A stretch of DNA of 64,000 nt, taken from the NCBI RefSeq assembly GCF_002368395.1, contig NZ_AP018254.1:3782001-3846000 (forward strand), in the 5' to 3' direction. The first letter of the stretch is position 1; the number at the start of each line of letters is the position of its first letter. Both the position numbers and the translations under genes were made by a program. Below, piece after piece: positions 19,801 through 28,000 of the stretch. The DNA is from Calothrix sp. NIES-3974 (lineage in GTDB: Bacteria > Cyanobacteriota > Cyanobacteriia > Cyanobacteriales > Nostocaceae). The notes beneath the pieces are model-generated. The model searched no databases and was not told the DNA's origin. It saw only the letters and a program-made list of their open reading frames with translations.

Positions 19801-22346
19801 AAAATCCCAAAGCTTTGAATGTGCGTCTCAATGGTGTTAACTACGTTTCCCCCAAAACAGCGAAAACCATCGCAGAAGCACTGCAACCAGACCCAAACCT
19901 GAAAGTGGTCATTCCCCAATCGACGGTGAATAAAGCTTCCACTAACGGTAAAACCAAAATCGTTGATATTAAATCGGAAATAGTCCCAGGGATTCCAGCT
20001 ACTAGTAGTTCTAGTACTACTTCTGTCCAATTACCTAGTGGTCATAGCCAAAAAACTCCACCAGATATCACCACTGGTGTCGAAACTAGTGCAACTAACT
20101 CCCCCACCCAACCATCGAAACCAAACCCCACATCACCTGTTGTCAAATCAACGATGGAACAAGTACCAAATCAGCGAATTAATTACCAACAAGTTCTCGA
20201 AAGCTTGGAATTCGTTCTCAGTCAGTTTCAGCAAAATAACAGCGAGAATTTGCAGGTTCACGGACTCTATCTCAACCATCAGCAAAAATACGTTGAGACG
20301 TTTTTCCAACTCCTACAGCAACAGCACAAGCTGCTAATTGACCAAACCTCTGCTACCAACAATATCAAATCAATGGTGACAGAAAGTTTGGAACGTAGCA
20401 TGACCCAATTTAGCTCTCAGCAAGCTGAAACCCTGCGGGTACATGAACAATATCTCCAAAACCAATTAGCCTATACTCAAAACTTCTTCCAATTCCTTCA
20501 ACAGGAATATCAAGGTTTGCTTTCTGGTCAGGTTCGGGTGACACAAGCACCTGTTAATCCAGTGGTTCAAAAACCAATACAGGAAGCAGCAATCAATCCA
20601 GTAGTTGCACCTATCCCTCAAAAACCAATACAGGAAGCAGCAATCAATCCAGTAGTTGCACCTATCCCTCAAAAACCAGTACAGGAAGCAGCAACCAATC
20701 CAGTTCCCCAACCAACACCAACAACAAGTATAGCTACTCCCAGCATTGCAGCAGGTGATGTTGCAGAAACTTTACTCGCAATCACCAGTGAAAAAACCGG
20801 TTATCCGGTGGAGATGTTGGAGCTAGACATGGATATGGAAGCAGACCTGGGGATTGACTCCATTAAACGGGTAGAAATCCTCGGTGCAATGCAGGAAGCC
20901 TATCCTAATTTACCCCAACCTAACGTTGAAGATTTAGGCGAACTACGGACAATTGGTCAGGTTGTCAATTATATCCAATCCTTGATGGGTCAAGGTGGGG
21001 AAACTTCCCCGGTTCAAACACTTACACAAGTTAATACCCAGAGTGTAAATACGCAGCCAACAGTCGCACATGTAACAACAAATATCCAGAATCCAATTCC
21101 AGTGAGGGAACCAATTACCGTGAGTGCGACACCTTCGGTGGACTTAGCCAACGCAACTACATCGGTAATTCCAGAAACACCAACTCCAGCGATCGCAATA
21201 GCCACTACACCAGTGACTACACCCATTGAACCAGAAGTTCCAGCCAGTTTCGGTGTGAATGCGGAGGAAATGGCCCAAACTCTACTAAATATCACCAGTG
21301 AAAAAACCGGTTATCCGGTGGAGATGTTGGAGCTAGACATGGATATGGAAGCAGACCTGGGGATTGACTCCATCAAACGGGTAGAAATCCTCGGTGCAAT
21401 GCAGGAAACCTATCCCGACCTTCCCCAACCCAATGTGGAAGACCTGGGGGATTTACGCACCATCGGTCAAATTGTTAACTACCTGCAAACGCTGACAGGT
21501 GGAGAAAAAAAAAATCACCACCCTCAGTCTGAATTAACTGAATTAAGTCAACCTCAAGTCAATCAACCAGGGGAACAAGCAACCCAACCAACTACCCCCA
21601 CCGAACCATCAACAGCAAGTCTCAACAATAGTCCCCTACGTCGTCAGGTGTTTCTCAAAACCCTTCCCCAACCTGATTATTTGGAGTTTAGTTTACCAGA
21701 GGGACACATCGGTTTAATTACCGATGATGGAACCCTCACCACCACCAAACTTGCAAGCGAACTAACTCACCTAGGTTGGAGAGTCGTCGTTTTGAGTTTC
21801 CCAGAAACCATCGTTTCCCAACGCTCACCCCTACCCTCCGGGATTGAACGGGTTGAACTGGACAACATGGATGAACCCCACCTCCAGGAAAAACTGAATG
21901 CAATCTGCCAACATTTTGGGAATATTGCTGCATTTATCCATGTCAATCCCCGCTTTGAACTCAACCAAAATGGACGTATTCCCTACATCCCCAGCGAAAA
22001 AGCCGTTGTGAAACATGTATTTTTCATCGCTAAACACCTGAAAACCTCCCTTAACCAAGCAGCAAAACTCGGTAGAGCATGTTTTTGCACAGTAGCTCGT
22101 TTAGATGGTGCTTTTGGACTCGACCACAACCTCAACTACAGTCCCATCAGCGCTGGACTATTTGGACTCACCAAAACCCTGAATTGGGAATGGGAAAAAG
22201 TCTTCTGTCGAGCAATTGACCTCAACCCCACCATCAACGCTGATCAATCCAGCAAAAACATCATCGCTGAACTCCACGACCCTAACCGCTACATTACCGA
22301 AGTTGGTTACGGATTGAATGGACGCACAACATTGGTTAGTCAATAG
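16887..22346 (+). CDS. hglE: PUFA-synthase-like megasynthase subunit, KS-AT-ACP-ACP-partial KR (HglE)
   Basis: The 1819-residue protein corresponds to the first part of PfaA. A short N-terminal helix leads into a ketosynthase (about 50-515) with active Cys253 in DAACASS and the two catalytic His in EAHGTGT and KSQIGHTKAAAG. An acyltransferase follows (about 620-920; LFSGQGSQYLEMG; Ser725 in GHSFGE). After a Pro-rich linker come two amphipathic helix repeats (about 1100-1145 and 1168-1212), a three-copy 17-residue linker repeat, and two acyl carrier domains with DLGIDSIKR (Ser near 1323 and 1493). The last ~240 residues (GLITDDGTLTTTKLASELT ... GLTKTLNWEWEKVFCRAIDL) are the non-catalytic half of a PfaA-type ketoreductase, which stops before the nucleotide-binding half. 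In Anabaena HglE starts the heterocyst glycolipid aglycone synthase. The product is expected to be a long hydroxylated alkyl chain. Confidence 0.88.
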   Translation: MSASWIENALAQLEAQINNCEQAVIRVIEDKKRIESKSMANDSLNRKLQYSPIAIVGMASLFPQSRTLEDYWENIIHQVDCITDVPESHWHVDDYFDPNPRTTKDKTYSKRGGFIPHVDFNPMEFGLPPNILEVTDVSQLLSLVIAKEAMEDAGYGLSREFNRDKVGVILGVAMARNLGIPLSARLQYPIWEKVLKSSGISDQDTQKIIEKMQAAYIKWDENAFPGMLANIVAGRIANRLNLGGINCVVDAACASSFAALKMAISELVEHRCDMMLTGGVDTDNSITAYISFSKTPALTPSDKVRPFDAKSDGMMLGEGIGILVLKRLEDAERDGDKIYAVIKGIGTSSDGRYKSIYAPRPEGQMTALRRAYEDAGFEPATVGLIEAHGTGTMAGDPTEFASLREYFGEENPRRQYIALGSVKSQIGHTKAAAGAASLIKTSLALYHKVLPPTINVTEPNPKFNIENTPFYINTQTRPWIRPQGEVPRRAGVSAFGFGGTNYHVVLEEYTGKPSPELRVHHTPYQILIDGVNPEELRSQLENLLVDLGASTGQVKFIELVKLSKEKEIPVHHARVGFVAQSREEAVKYLEIAIAQLKKQPDAAVWEHPQGVYYRQQGMELQGKVVALFSGQGSQYLEMGREVVMNFPVMQEFYGYMDSLLLKDNMRPLSDVVFPPPVFNENDRAMQVSALQRTEYAQPAIGMMSAGLYKILHQAGLKPDFVAGHSFGEITALWAAGVFSDADYCGLVKARGQAMAPPQDPDYDAGAMLAVRENLSTIEAYLKPFSQVSVANLNSPRQVVLAGPTEEITKVRQVLVEQGFAAMLLPVSAAFHTSLIAFAQKSFAIALKSTEFKPQQITTYSNVTAHPYPQEPQKIKQILETHLANPVLFKQQIENIYNAGGYCFVEFGPRRILTNLVQDILGERPHIAIALNPSDRKNSDRSLREAVVQLRVHGVQLQDIDPLQKLPTPPVPENPKALNVRLNGVNYVSPKTAKTIAEALQPDPNLKVVIPQSTVNKASTNGKTKIVDIKSEIVPGIPATSSSSTTSVQLPSGHSQKTPPDITTGVETSATNSPTQPSKPNPTSPVVKSTMEQVPNQRINYQQVLESLEFVLSQFQQNNSENLQVHGLYLNHQQKYVETFFQLLQQQHKLLIDQTSATNNIKSMVTESLERSMTQFSSQQAETLRVHEQYLQNQLAYTQNFFQFLQQEYQGLLSGQVRVTQAPVNPVVQKPIQEAAINPVVAPIPQKPIQEAAINPVVAPIPQKPVQEAATNPVPQPTPTTSIATPSIAAGDVAETLLAITSEKTGYPVEMLELDMDMEADLGIDSIKRVEILGAMQEAYPNLPQPNVEDLGELRTIGQVVNYIQSLMGQGGETSPVQTLTQVNTQSVNTQPTVAHVTTNIQNPIPVREPITVSATPSVDLANATTSVIPETPTPAIAIATTPVTTPIEPEVPASFGVNAEEMAQTLLNITSEKTGYPVEMLELDMDMEADLGIDSIKRVEILGAMQETYPDLPQPNVEDLGDLRTIGQIVNYLQTLTGGEKKNHHPQSELTELSQPQVNQPGEQATQPTTPTEPSTASLNNSPLRRQVFLKTLPQPDYLEFSLPEGHIGLITDDGTLTTTKLASELTHLGWRVVVLSFPETIVSQRSPLPSGIERVELDNMDEPHLQEKLNAICQHFGNIAAFIHVNPRFELNQNGRIPYIPSEKAVVKHVFFIAKHLKTSLNQAAKLGRACFCTVARLDGAFGLDHNLNYSPISAGLFGLTKTLNWEWEKVFCRAIDLNPTINADQSSKNIIAELHDPNRYITEVGYGLNGRTTLVSQ
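20568..20720 (+). repeat. 51-bp tandem repeat, three copies, inside hglE
   Basis: The unit encodes QKPIQEAAINPVVAPIP. The first two copies are identical at DNA level and the third is diverged. It forms a flexible linker just before the first ACP and is probably length-variable. Confidence 0.85.
20781..20897 (+). repeat. First copy of 117-bp direct repeat (ACP core) in hglE
   Basis: It encodes ITSEKTGYPVEMLELDMDMEA onward through the phosphopantetheine site. It matches 21291-21407 at 116 of 117 bases by eye, the one difference being ATT versus ATC in the Ile after the attachment Ser. Confidence 0.85.
21291..21407 (+). repeat. Second copy of 117-bp direct repeat (ACP core) in hglE
   Basis: The second ACP core lies 510 bp after the first. 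The sequences on both sides differ freely, so only the carrier core is kept identical. Confidence 0.85.
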
Positions 22347-22367
22347 GGTTTACAGACGTGACATGTG

Positions 22368-22415
22368 TAGAGACGTAACATGTTACGTCTCCACGGGGAC
22401 ATGTTACGTCTCTAC
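22368..22415. repeat. Hairpin just after hglE
   Basis: GTAGAGACGTAACATGT (22368-22384) and its exact reverse complement (22399-22415) can form a 17-bp stem, and a second internal copy of TTACGTCTC can compete for pairing. It lies 22 bp after the hglE stop and before the next start. It belongs to the dispersed GTAGAGACG...CGTCTCTAC hairpins, and could act as a terminator, attenuator or RNA-stability element, although no T-run follows. Confidence 0.6.
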
Positions 22416-22442
22416 AAAATCCACAATCCAATCGGGTCTACC

Positions 22443-22892
22443 ATGCAGGAAATCACCTATATTGGTCGGATTATCGACAACAAAAAACAAGCGCCGATTA
22501 GTGGTGCAAAAGTATTGCTCAAAGGTGATGGAATTTCTATCTACACCTACACAGATATTGAAGGTATTTATCGATTCCGCATTATTCCTGGTAGTCGGGG
22601 AATGGATGCAACAATCACCGTAGAAACCAAAGGATATAGTCCCTATAGCCGTTCGGTTTATTTATCCAGTCAGGATCAAGACCTGGGTGATATAAAAATC
22701 GGTGGTTCATCTTCCTCCCCATCCGATCGACCTAGTAGTCGGTCGGAACGAAATAACCGTAGTTCAGGATTTTTTCCGCTAGTGATTTTGATTGCGATCG
22801 CAATTTTGATTTTCGTGGCTTTTTCTAACCGTACTCAAATCAATCAATCTCCTCGCAATCAGAATAATCCCAATGGAAACTTAGTTCGTTAG
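22443..22892 (+). CDS. Small protein with carboxypeptidase-regulatory-like domain and C-terminal membrane anchor
   Basis: The 149-residue protein starts MQEITYIGRIIDNKKQAP. Its first ~85 residues look like a CarboxypepD_reg-like beta-sandwich (YIGRIIDNKKQAPISGAKV, TDIEGIYRFRI). A Ser-rich linker, one transmembrane segment (about 111-130, FFPLVILIAIAILIFVAF) and a short Asn/Gln-rich tail follow. It sits between hglE and hglD, the place where hglF/hglG-type genes occur in Anabaena, but I cannot confirm homology. A role in anchoring the synthase or shaping the envelope is possible but unproven. ATG at 22443 is chosen because the earlier in-frame ATG at 22380 lies within the hairpin repeat. Confidence 0.65.
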   Translation: MQEITYIGRIIDNKKQAPISGAKVLLKGDGISIYTYTDIEGIYRFRIIPGSRGMDATITVETKGYSPYSRSVYLSSQDQDLGDIKIGGSSSSPSDRPSSRSERNNRSSGFFPLVILIAIAILIFVAFSNRTQINQSPRNQNNPNGNLVR

Positions 22893-23244
22893 GAAATGAG
22901 GAGACAGAAGAAAAAACATTTCAACATCTTCAAACTAATTCGTAATTACGAATTATCAAATTACGAATTACGAATTATTTAACTTGATGTTTACAGTATA
23001 GCTTTCATCGATTGCTGTCGCTAACAAGATTTGATGAAGGATGTGTGGTAAATTTCATCAAATTTATATCACGAAATGTACTCACAGTTACAGCACTAAT
23101 TAATTTATTTTTGTTGTTAAATTTATCGATTGAATTATGTTGAGTATTAATTATTCAAGCTAGAAGACGACAAAACCAAAATCCATAGACGCGCGTAGCG
23201 CGGATCGACCGAAGAGTAATCCAAAATCTAAAATCCAAAATCCC
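22893..23244. other. Intergenic region before hglD
   Basis: 352 bp, AT-rich. It has a short GACGCGCGTAGCGCG palindrome near 23187 and a run of AAAATCC-like heptamers (23219-23244) that touches the hglD start codon. No Shine-Dalgarno and no further gene are visible. Confidence 0.5.
23219..23244 (+). repeat. Heptamer repeat directly before the hglD start
   Basis: It reads CCAAAATCTAAAATCCAAAA then TCCC and ATG. The same string ends at the start codons of hglA (30215-30229) and hglB (32843-32872). Confidence 0.7.
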
Positions 23245-24969
23245 ATGACTATGCTTACAGCTATCCATCCCGAATCGGTATTTATTGTTAGTGGCGGTGC
23301 GAGGGGAATTACATCAAAATGTGTAATTGAACTGGCTCAAAACTATCCTTGTAAATTTATTTTATTGGGACGTTCTCCCCTATTAGAAACAGAGCCGATT
23401 TGGGCACAAAATTGTCAGGATGAAGCGAGTTTAAAAAAACAAATTATGCAACATCTCCTGGAACAGGGAGAAAAACCGACACCTTTAGGTGTGCAAAAAA
23501 TTTATCAACAAATTGCTGCAAACCGGGAAATCAAACAGACATTAACCACGATTCAGCAAACGGGTAGTTATGTGGAATACCTGAGTGTGGATGTCACCGA
23601 TGCAGAAGCTTTACAACAAGCAATACAAACAGTCAGCGATCGCGTGGGTAAAATTACTGGAATCATCCACGGTGCGGGGAATCTTGCGGATAAACTGATT
23701 GAAAAGAAAACCGGAGATGATTTTGAAAAGGTTTATACAGCGAAAGTTCAGGGATTAGAGAATTTACTGACGGCGATTAATCATCAACAGTTAGAGTATC
23801 TAGTGCTATTTTCCTCGGTGACGGGATTTTACGGCAATATTGGTCAAAGTGATTATGCGATCGCCAATGAAATCTTAAACAAATCAGCTCACCTGGTCAA
23901 ACAACGTCACCCCGGATGTCATGTGGTTGCGATTAATTGGGGTGGTTGGGATAGCGGGATGGTGACACCCCAATTGAAGAAGGAATTTGCGAAACGGGGA
24001 ATTGAAATTCTCCCGGTGGAAGTGGGAACGAAAATGTTTGTGAATGAACTGCATACCGCAAACCATGAAACGACACAAGTGGTGATTGGAACTCCCATGT
24101 TTCCCCCTCCAGTTCCTTTAGATGCGGAATTAAAAACCTATCGTATTCGTCGTCAATTAACAGCAGCAGCCAATCCTTTTTTAGTTGACCATGTAATTTC
24201 TGGTAATCTGGTTTTACCAGCCACCTGTGCCATGTCCTGGATGATAAATGTGTGTGAGTATCTTTATCCAGGTTATCAATTATTTCGTGCTAGCGAATTT
24301 AAAGTTTTAAAGGGAATTATCGTCAAGGAAAATATTAGTTCCGAATATATTGTCGAAGTTCAAGAATTAGAAAAAATTAACGGTGAAAAAGTAGAAGCTC
24401 AAGTCAAAATTTTGAGTTACACCGATGTCGGTCGAGTCACCTATCATTTTAGTACCAAAACCCTTTTAGTCCGGGAAATACCCCCTGCACCGGTCTATGA
24501 AAATGTCAATTTAGTGGCAGATAATATTATTACTACCCAGGGAAGTGATTTTTATCGCACTAGTCCATCAGCCCTGTTTCATGGGCCAACTTTTCAATCA
24601 ATACAAAGGGTAATTAATATCAGTCCGGAAAAAATTACCACCGCATGTTATTGGAAATCAATTAATTCAACCCAACAGGGGCAATTTCCCTATGATTGGG
24701 TCAATCCCTACGCAGCAGATTTAAGCACCCATCCTTTATGGGTTTGGCTATATCACTACCATCAACAAGTTTGTTTACCAGGTCAAACCAATATTTACGA
24801 ACAATTTGCACGCACACCCTGCGATGAATTGTATTACGTTTCCTGCGAAATCAAACAAAAAACAGCAGCATCTATCATTGCGGATTTCATTATTCACGAC
24901 CAAGACGGCAAAGTCTTCTACAGATTATTGGGAACCAGGGGAATTATTTTACCTAAATTATTAGATTAG
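23245..24969 (+). CDS. hglD: Ketoreductase-dehydratase subunit (HglD)
   Basis: The 574-residue protein matches the C-terminal part of PfaA-type PUFA synthases. Residues about 10-290 are the catalytic half of a ketoreductase: VFIVSGGARGIT (NADPH site), FILLGRSPLLETEPIWA, GIIHGAGNLADK, and the Ser-Tyr-Asn signature in LFSSVTGFYGN ... SDYAIANEILNK. Residues about 300-570 form a hot-dog dehydratase with the HxxxGxxxxP motif in DHVISGNLVLP. It starts almost exactly where HglE stops, so the two chains must come together to make one complete ketoreductase. No Shine-Dalgarno is seen; the start is preceded by a heptamer repeat. The DH and KR together would convert 3-keto to enoyl intermediates. Confidence 0.85.
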   Translation: MTMLTAIHPESVFIVSGGARGITSKCVIELAQNYPCKFILLGRSPLLETEPIWAQNCQDEASLKKQIMQHLLEQGEKPTPLGVQKIYQQIAANREIKQTLTTIQQTGSYVEYLSVDVTDAEALQQAIQTVSDRVGKITGIIHGAGNLADKLIEKKTGDDFEKVYTAKVQGLENLLTAINHQQLEYLVLFSSVTGFYGNIGQSDYAIANEILNKSAHLVKQRHPGCHVVAINWGGWDSGMVTPQLKKEFAKRGIEILPVEVGTKMFVNELHTANHETTQVVIGTPMFPPPVPLDAELKTYRIRRQLTAAANPFLVDHVISGNLVLPATCAMSWMINVCEYLYPGYQLFRASEFKVLKGIIVKENISSEYIVEVQELEKINGEKVEAQVKILSYTDVGRVTYHFSTKTLLVREIPPAPVYENVNLVADNIITTQGSDFYRTSPSALFHGPTFQSIQRVINISPEKITTACYWKSINSTQQGQFPYDWVNPYAADLSTHPLWVWLYHYHQQVCLPGQTNIYEQFARTPCDELYYVSCEIKQKTAASIIADFIIHDQDGKVFYRLLGTRGIILPKLLD

Positions 24970-25009
24970 ACCCTAGGGACGCGGTATTGGTAGAGACGCG
25001 ATATGGGTT

Positions 25010-25037
25010 GTAGAGACGCGATATATCGCGTCTCTAC
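25010..25037. repeat. Perfect 28-bp palindrome between hglD and hglC
   Basis: GTAGAGACGCGATA followed at once by its reverse complement. A half copy (TAGAGACGCGATAT) precedes it at 24991. This is the same dispersed hairpin class as those after hglE and at 58390. Confidence 0.7.
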
Positions 25038-25076
25038 GGGGCATTATACATTCATCAATTATCGAGATTATTAACC

Positions 25077-28000
25077 GTGGAAAAAATAGCAATTATTGGA
25101 TTTTCTTGTTTATTTCCCGATGCGAAAAATCCCGATGAGTTTTGGCAAAATCTCATTGCACAGAAGGATTCAACGACATCGATTAGTGTTGCCGAATTAG
25201 GTGTAGACCCCAGGGTATTTTTTGACCCGCAAAAGGGTAAACCAGATAAATTTTATTCCCTCAAAGGTGCATTTATTCGTAATTTCAAATTTGATGGCAA
25301 GGGATATAAATTATCTGCCGATTTTCTGGAAAGTTTGGATAATACTTTCAAATGGTCTTTATACACCGCTCAACAGGCTTTAGCCCATAGTGGCTATCTC
25401 AATAGTCCCGAAATATTGGCAAAATGTGGCGTAATTCTGGGTACATTATCCTTACCAACTAAATACTCAAATCGCTTATTTTCACCCATATATCAGGAAG
25501 CTTTAAATGCAGCAATCCGTGAGGTTTTAGGTGTACCAGAATTTGAGCTAACTAGTTTAGCTGGAAGTAATCGTGTATCTGCCCATAATGCCATGATATC
25601 GGGATTGCCAACGGCGGTAATTTCCCAAGCATTAGGACTTTCCCACCACCATTTTGGCATTGATGCGGCTTGTTCTTCCCCCCAATATGCGATTCGGTTA
25701 GCTTCCCATTATCTCTGGACTCATAAAACCGATTTGATGTTAGCAGGGGGTGTCAGTGCGTCCGATCCTTTATTTTTGCGGATGTTATTTTCCAGTATTC
25801 AAGGTTATCCCGAAAATAATGATATTAGCCGTCCCTTGGATAAATCGTCACGGGGATTGATGACCGCAGAAGGGTCGGGAATGGTCGTACTCAAGCGGTA
25901 TGGTGATGCAGTCCGAGATGGCGATCGCATTTATGCCACCATTGCTGGTAATGGTTTATCGAATGATGGACGGGGTAAGCATATACTCAGTCCAAATTCC
26001 AAAGGTCAGGTATTAGCCTTTGAACGTGCTTATACTGAGGCTAAAATTGCACCGCAGCAAATTGATTATGTGGAGTGTCACGCAACGGGGACGTTGTTGG
26101 GTGATACGACGGAGTTTCAATCGATGCAGGAGTTTTTTGGCAAACACCAAGCAACTCCCCTCATCGGTTCCGTCAAAAGTAATGTGGGACATTTATTAAC
26201 AGCTGCGGGTGCGGTTGGTTTAATCAAGGTTCTTTTAAGTATGTCTAAAGGAGTCATCCCCGCGACTATTCATGTCAAGGACGGGATGGGGGTAGAGGGT
26301 TCAGCAATTTCGCGTAATCAGATTGTCCGTAGTGCTAAAAATTGGTCTGGTCAGGATACGGTCAAACGAGCTGCTGTCAGTGCTTTCGGTTTCGGTGGTA
26401 CAAATGCCCATATGATTTTGGAACAGGGAATGGTTTCCCATGTCCACCAAAGTCCAGAACCAATTTCCCCTGTACCAATGGCGATTGTGGGGATGGATGG
26501 GTTTTTTGGCTGCTATGACGGTTTGGATGCTCTGGAGCGATGCATTTATGAGGGTCGTCAAGGGTTTAAACCTTTACCAGAGTCCCGGTGGTATGGGTTG
26601 GAAACTCAGCAGGATATCCTCAAACGCTATGGGTTTGCTGATGGTAAACCTCCCCTAGGTGCGTACATCGATACCTTTGAAATTGATACCCTCGCCTACA
26701 AAATTCCTCCCAATGAACTAGGAAAACTCAATTCCCAGCAGTTGTTAATGTTAAAGGTGGCTGATAATGCCCTCAAGGATGCCAACCTCAAAGAAGGTGG
26801 AAATGTAGCGGTGTTAATTGCTACCGAATCTGAATTCTCTGTTCACCATTTACAGCAGCGTTGGAATTTGACTTGGCAATTACCGGAGGGGTTGGAAAAA
26901 TCCGGTTTGGTGAGTCATGGTCAAGGTGTGGAGGAATTGACGACGGTCATCAAGGATGGTATCCATTCACCCGTGGAAACTGGGGAATTTCTCAGTTACA
27001 TCTCGAATGTGATGGCGAGTCGGATTTCGGCTCTGTGGGATTTTTCTGGCCCCTCTTTGACGATTTCGGCTGGGGAAAATGGTGTTTTCAAAGCCTTGGA
27101 AGTGGCTCAACATTTACTATCCACTGGGGAGGTGGAAGCGGTGTTAGTGGGTGCGGTGGATTTAGCCGCAAGCTTGGAAAATGTGTTGCTCCGTAGTCAA
27201 GCTGCACAGGTGAATGGGGGAGTACATACCCTCAGTTTCGATGGTAACAGTAATGGTTGGTTAGTCGGAGAAGGTGCGGGTGCAATTGTACTCAAACGCC
27301 AAGATATACATACCCAAACCCACCACCGAATTTATGCCACCATCGATGCGATCGCTCTAGTTCAACAACCCGCACCATCCCATCCCCTAAAAACCCGTTT
27401 AACTCGACCCGATGCTAAATATGTCACCCAGGTGTGTCAACAAGCGCTACAAACTGCTGGTGTGCAACCTCGTGATGTCGAATATCTGGAGGTCTATGCT
27501 AGCGGTGACACGACGGAAAACCAAGCTGAAATCACAGGTTTACTCGCTGCTTACCCAAAGGCAGGGGAAAAATTAACCTGTGCCATTGGTAGTATTAAAG
27601 CTAACATTGGTCACGCCTACGGGGCTGGGGGTATGGCTAGTTTAATCAAAACAGCTTTATGTCTGTATTATCGCTATTTACCAGGTACACCCCAATGGTC
27701 AGGTGTGGATAACATCAACCCCCTACTAGGTAGTAATTTTTATGTAAATACCGAATCTCGTCCGTGGTTCCTCGGTAAAGACCTCCGTACCCGTGTCGCC
27801 GCCATCAATAGTATGGGGATTGATGGTAGTTATGCCCATGTCATCCTCGCAGAAGTAGAGCAAACTGCACCCCGTCCCCACACTTACCTAGCCCAAATGC
27901 CATTCCAGCTATTCCCCATCCCCGGTAATAGCCAAGCCGATTTAATCGCTGGTTTACAAACCTTGCAAACCCAACTGGAAAACAGCGATTCCCTCCCCCA

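Noticed and set aside
20466-20711. Minus-strand frame with repeated CCFLYWFLRDRCN inside hglE
   Set aside because: It is the antisense of the 51-bp linker repeat.
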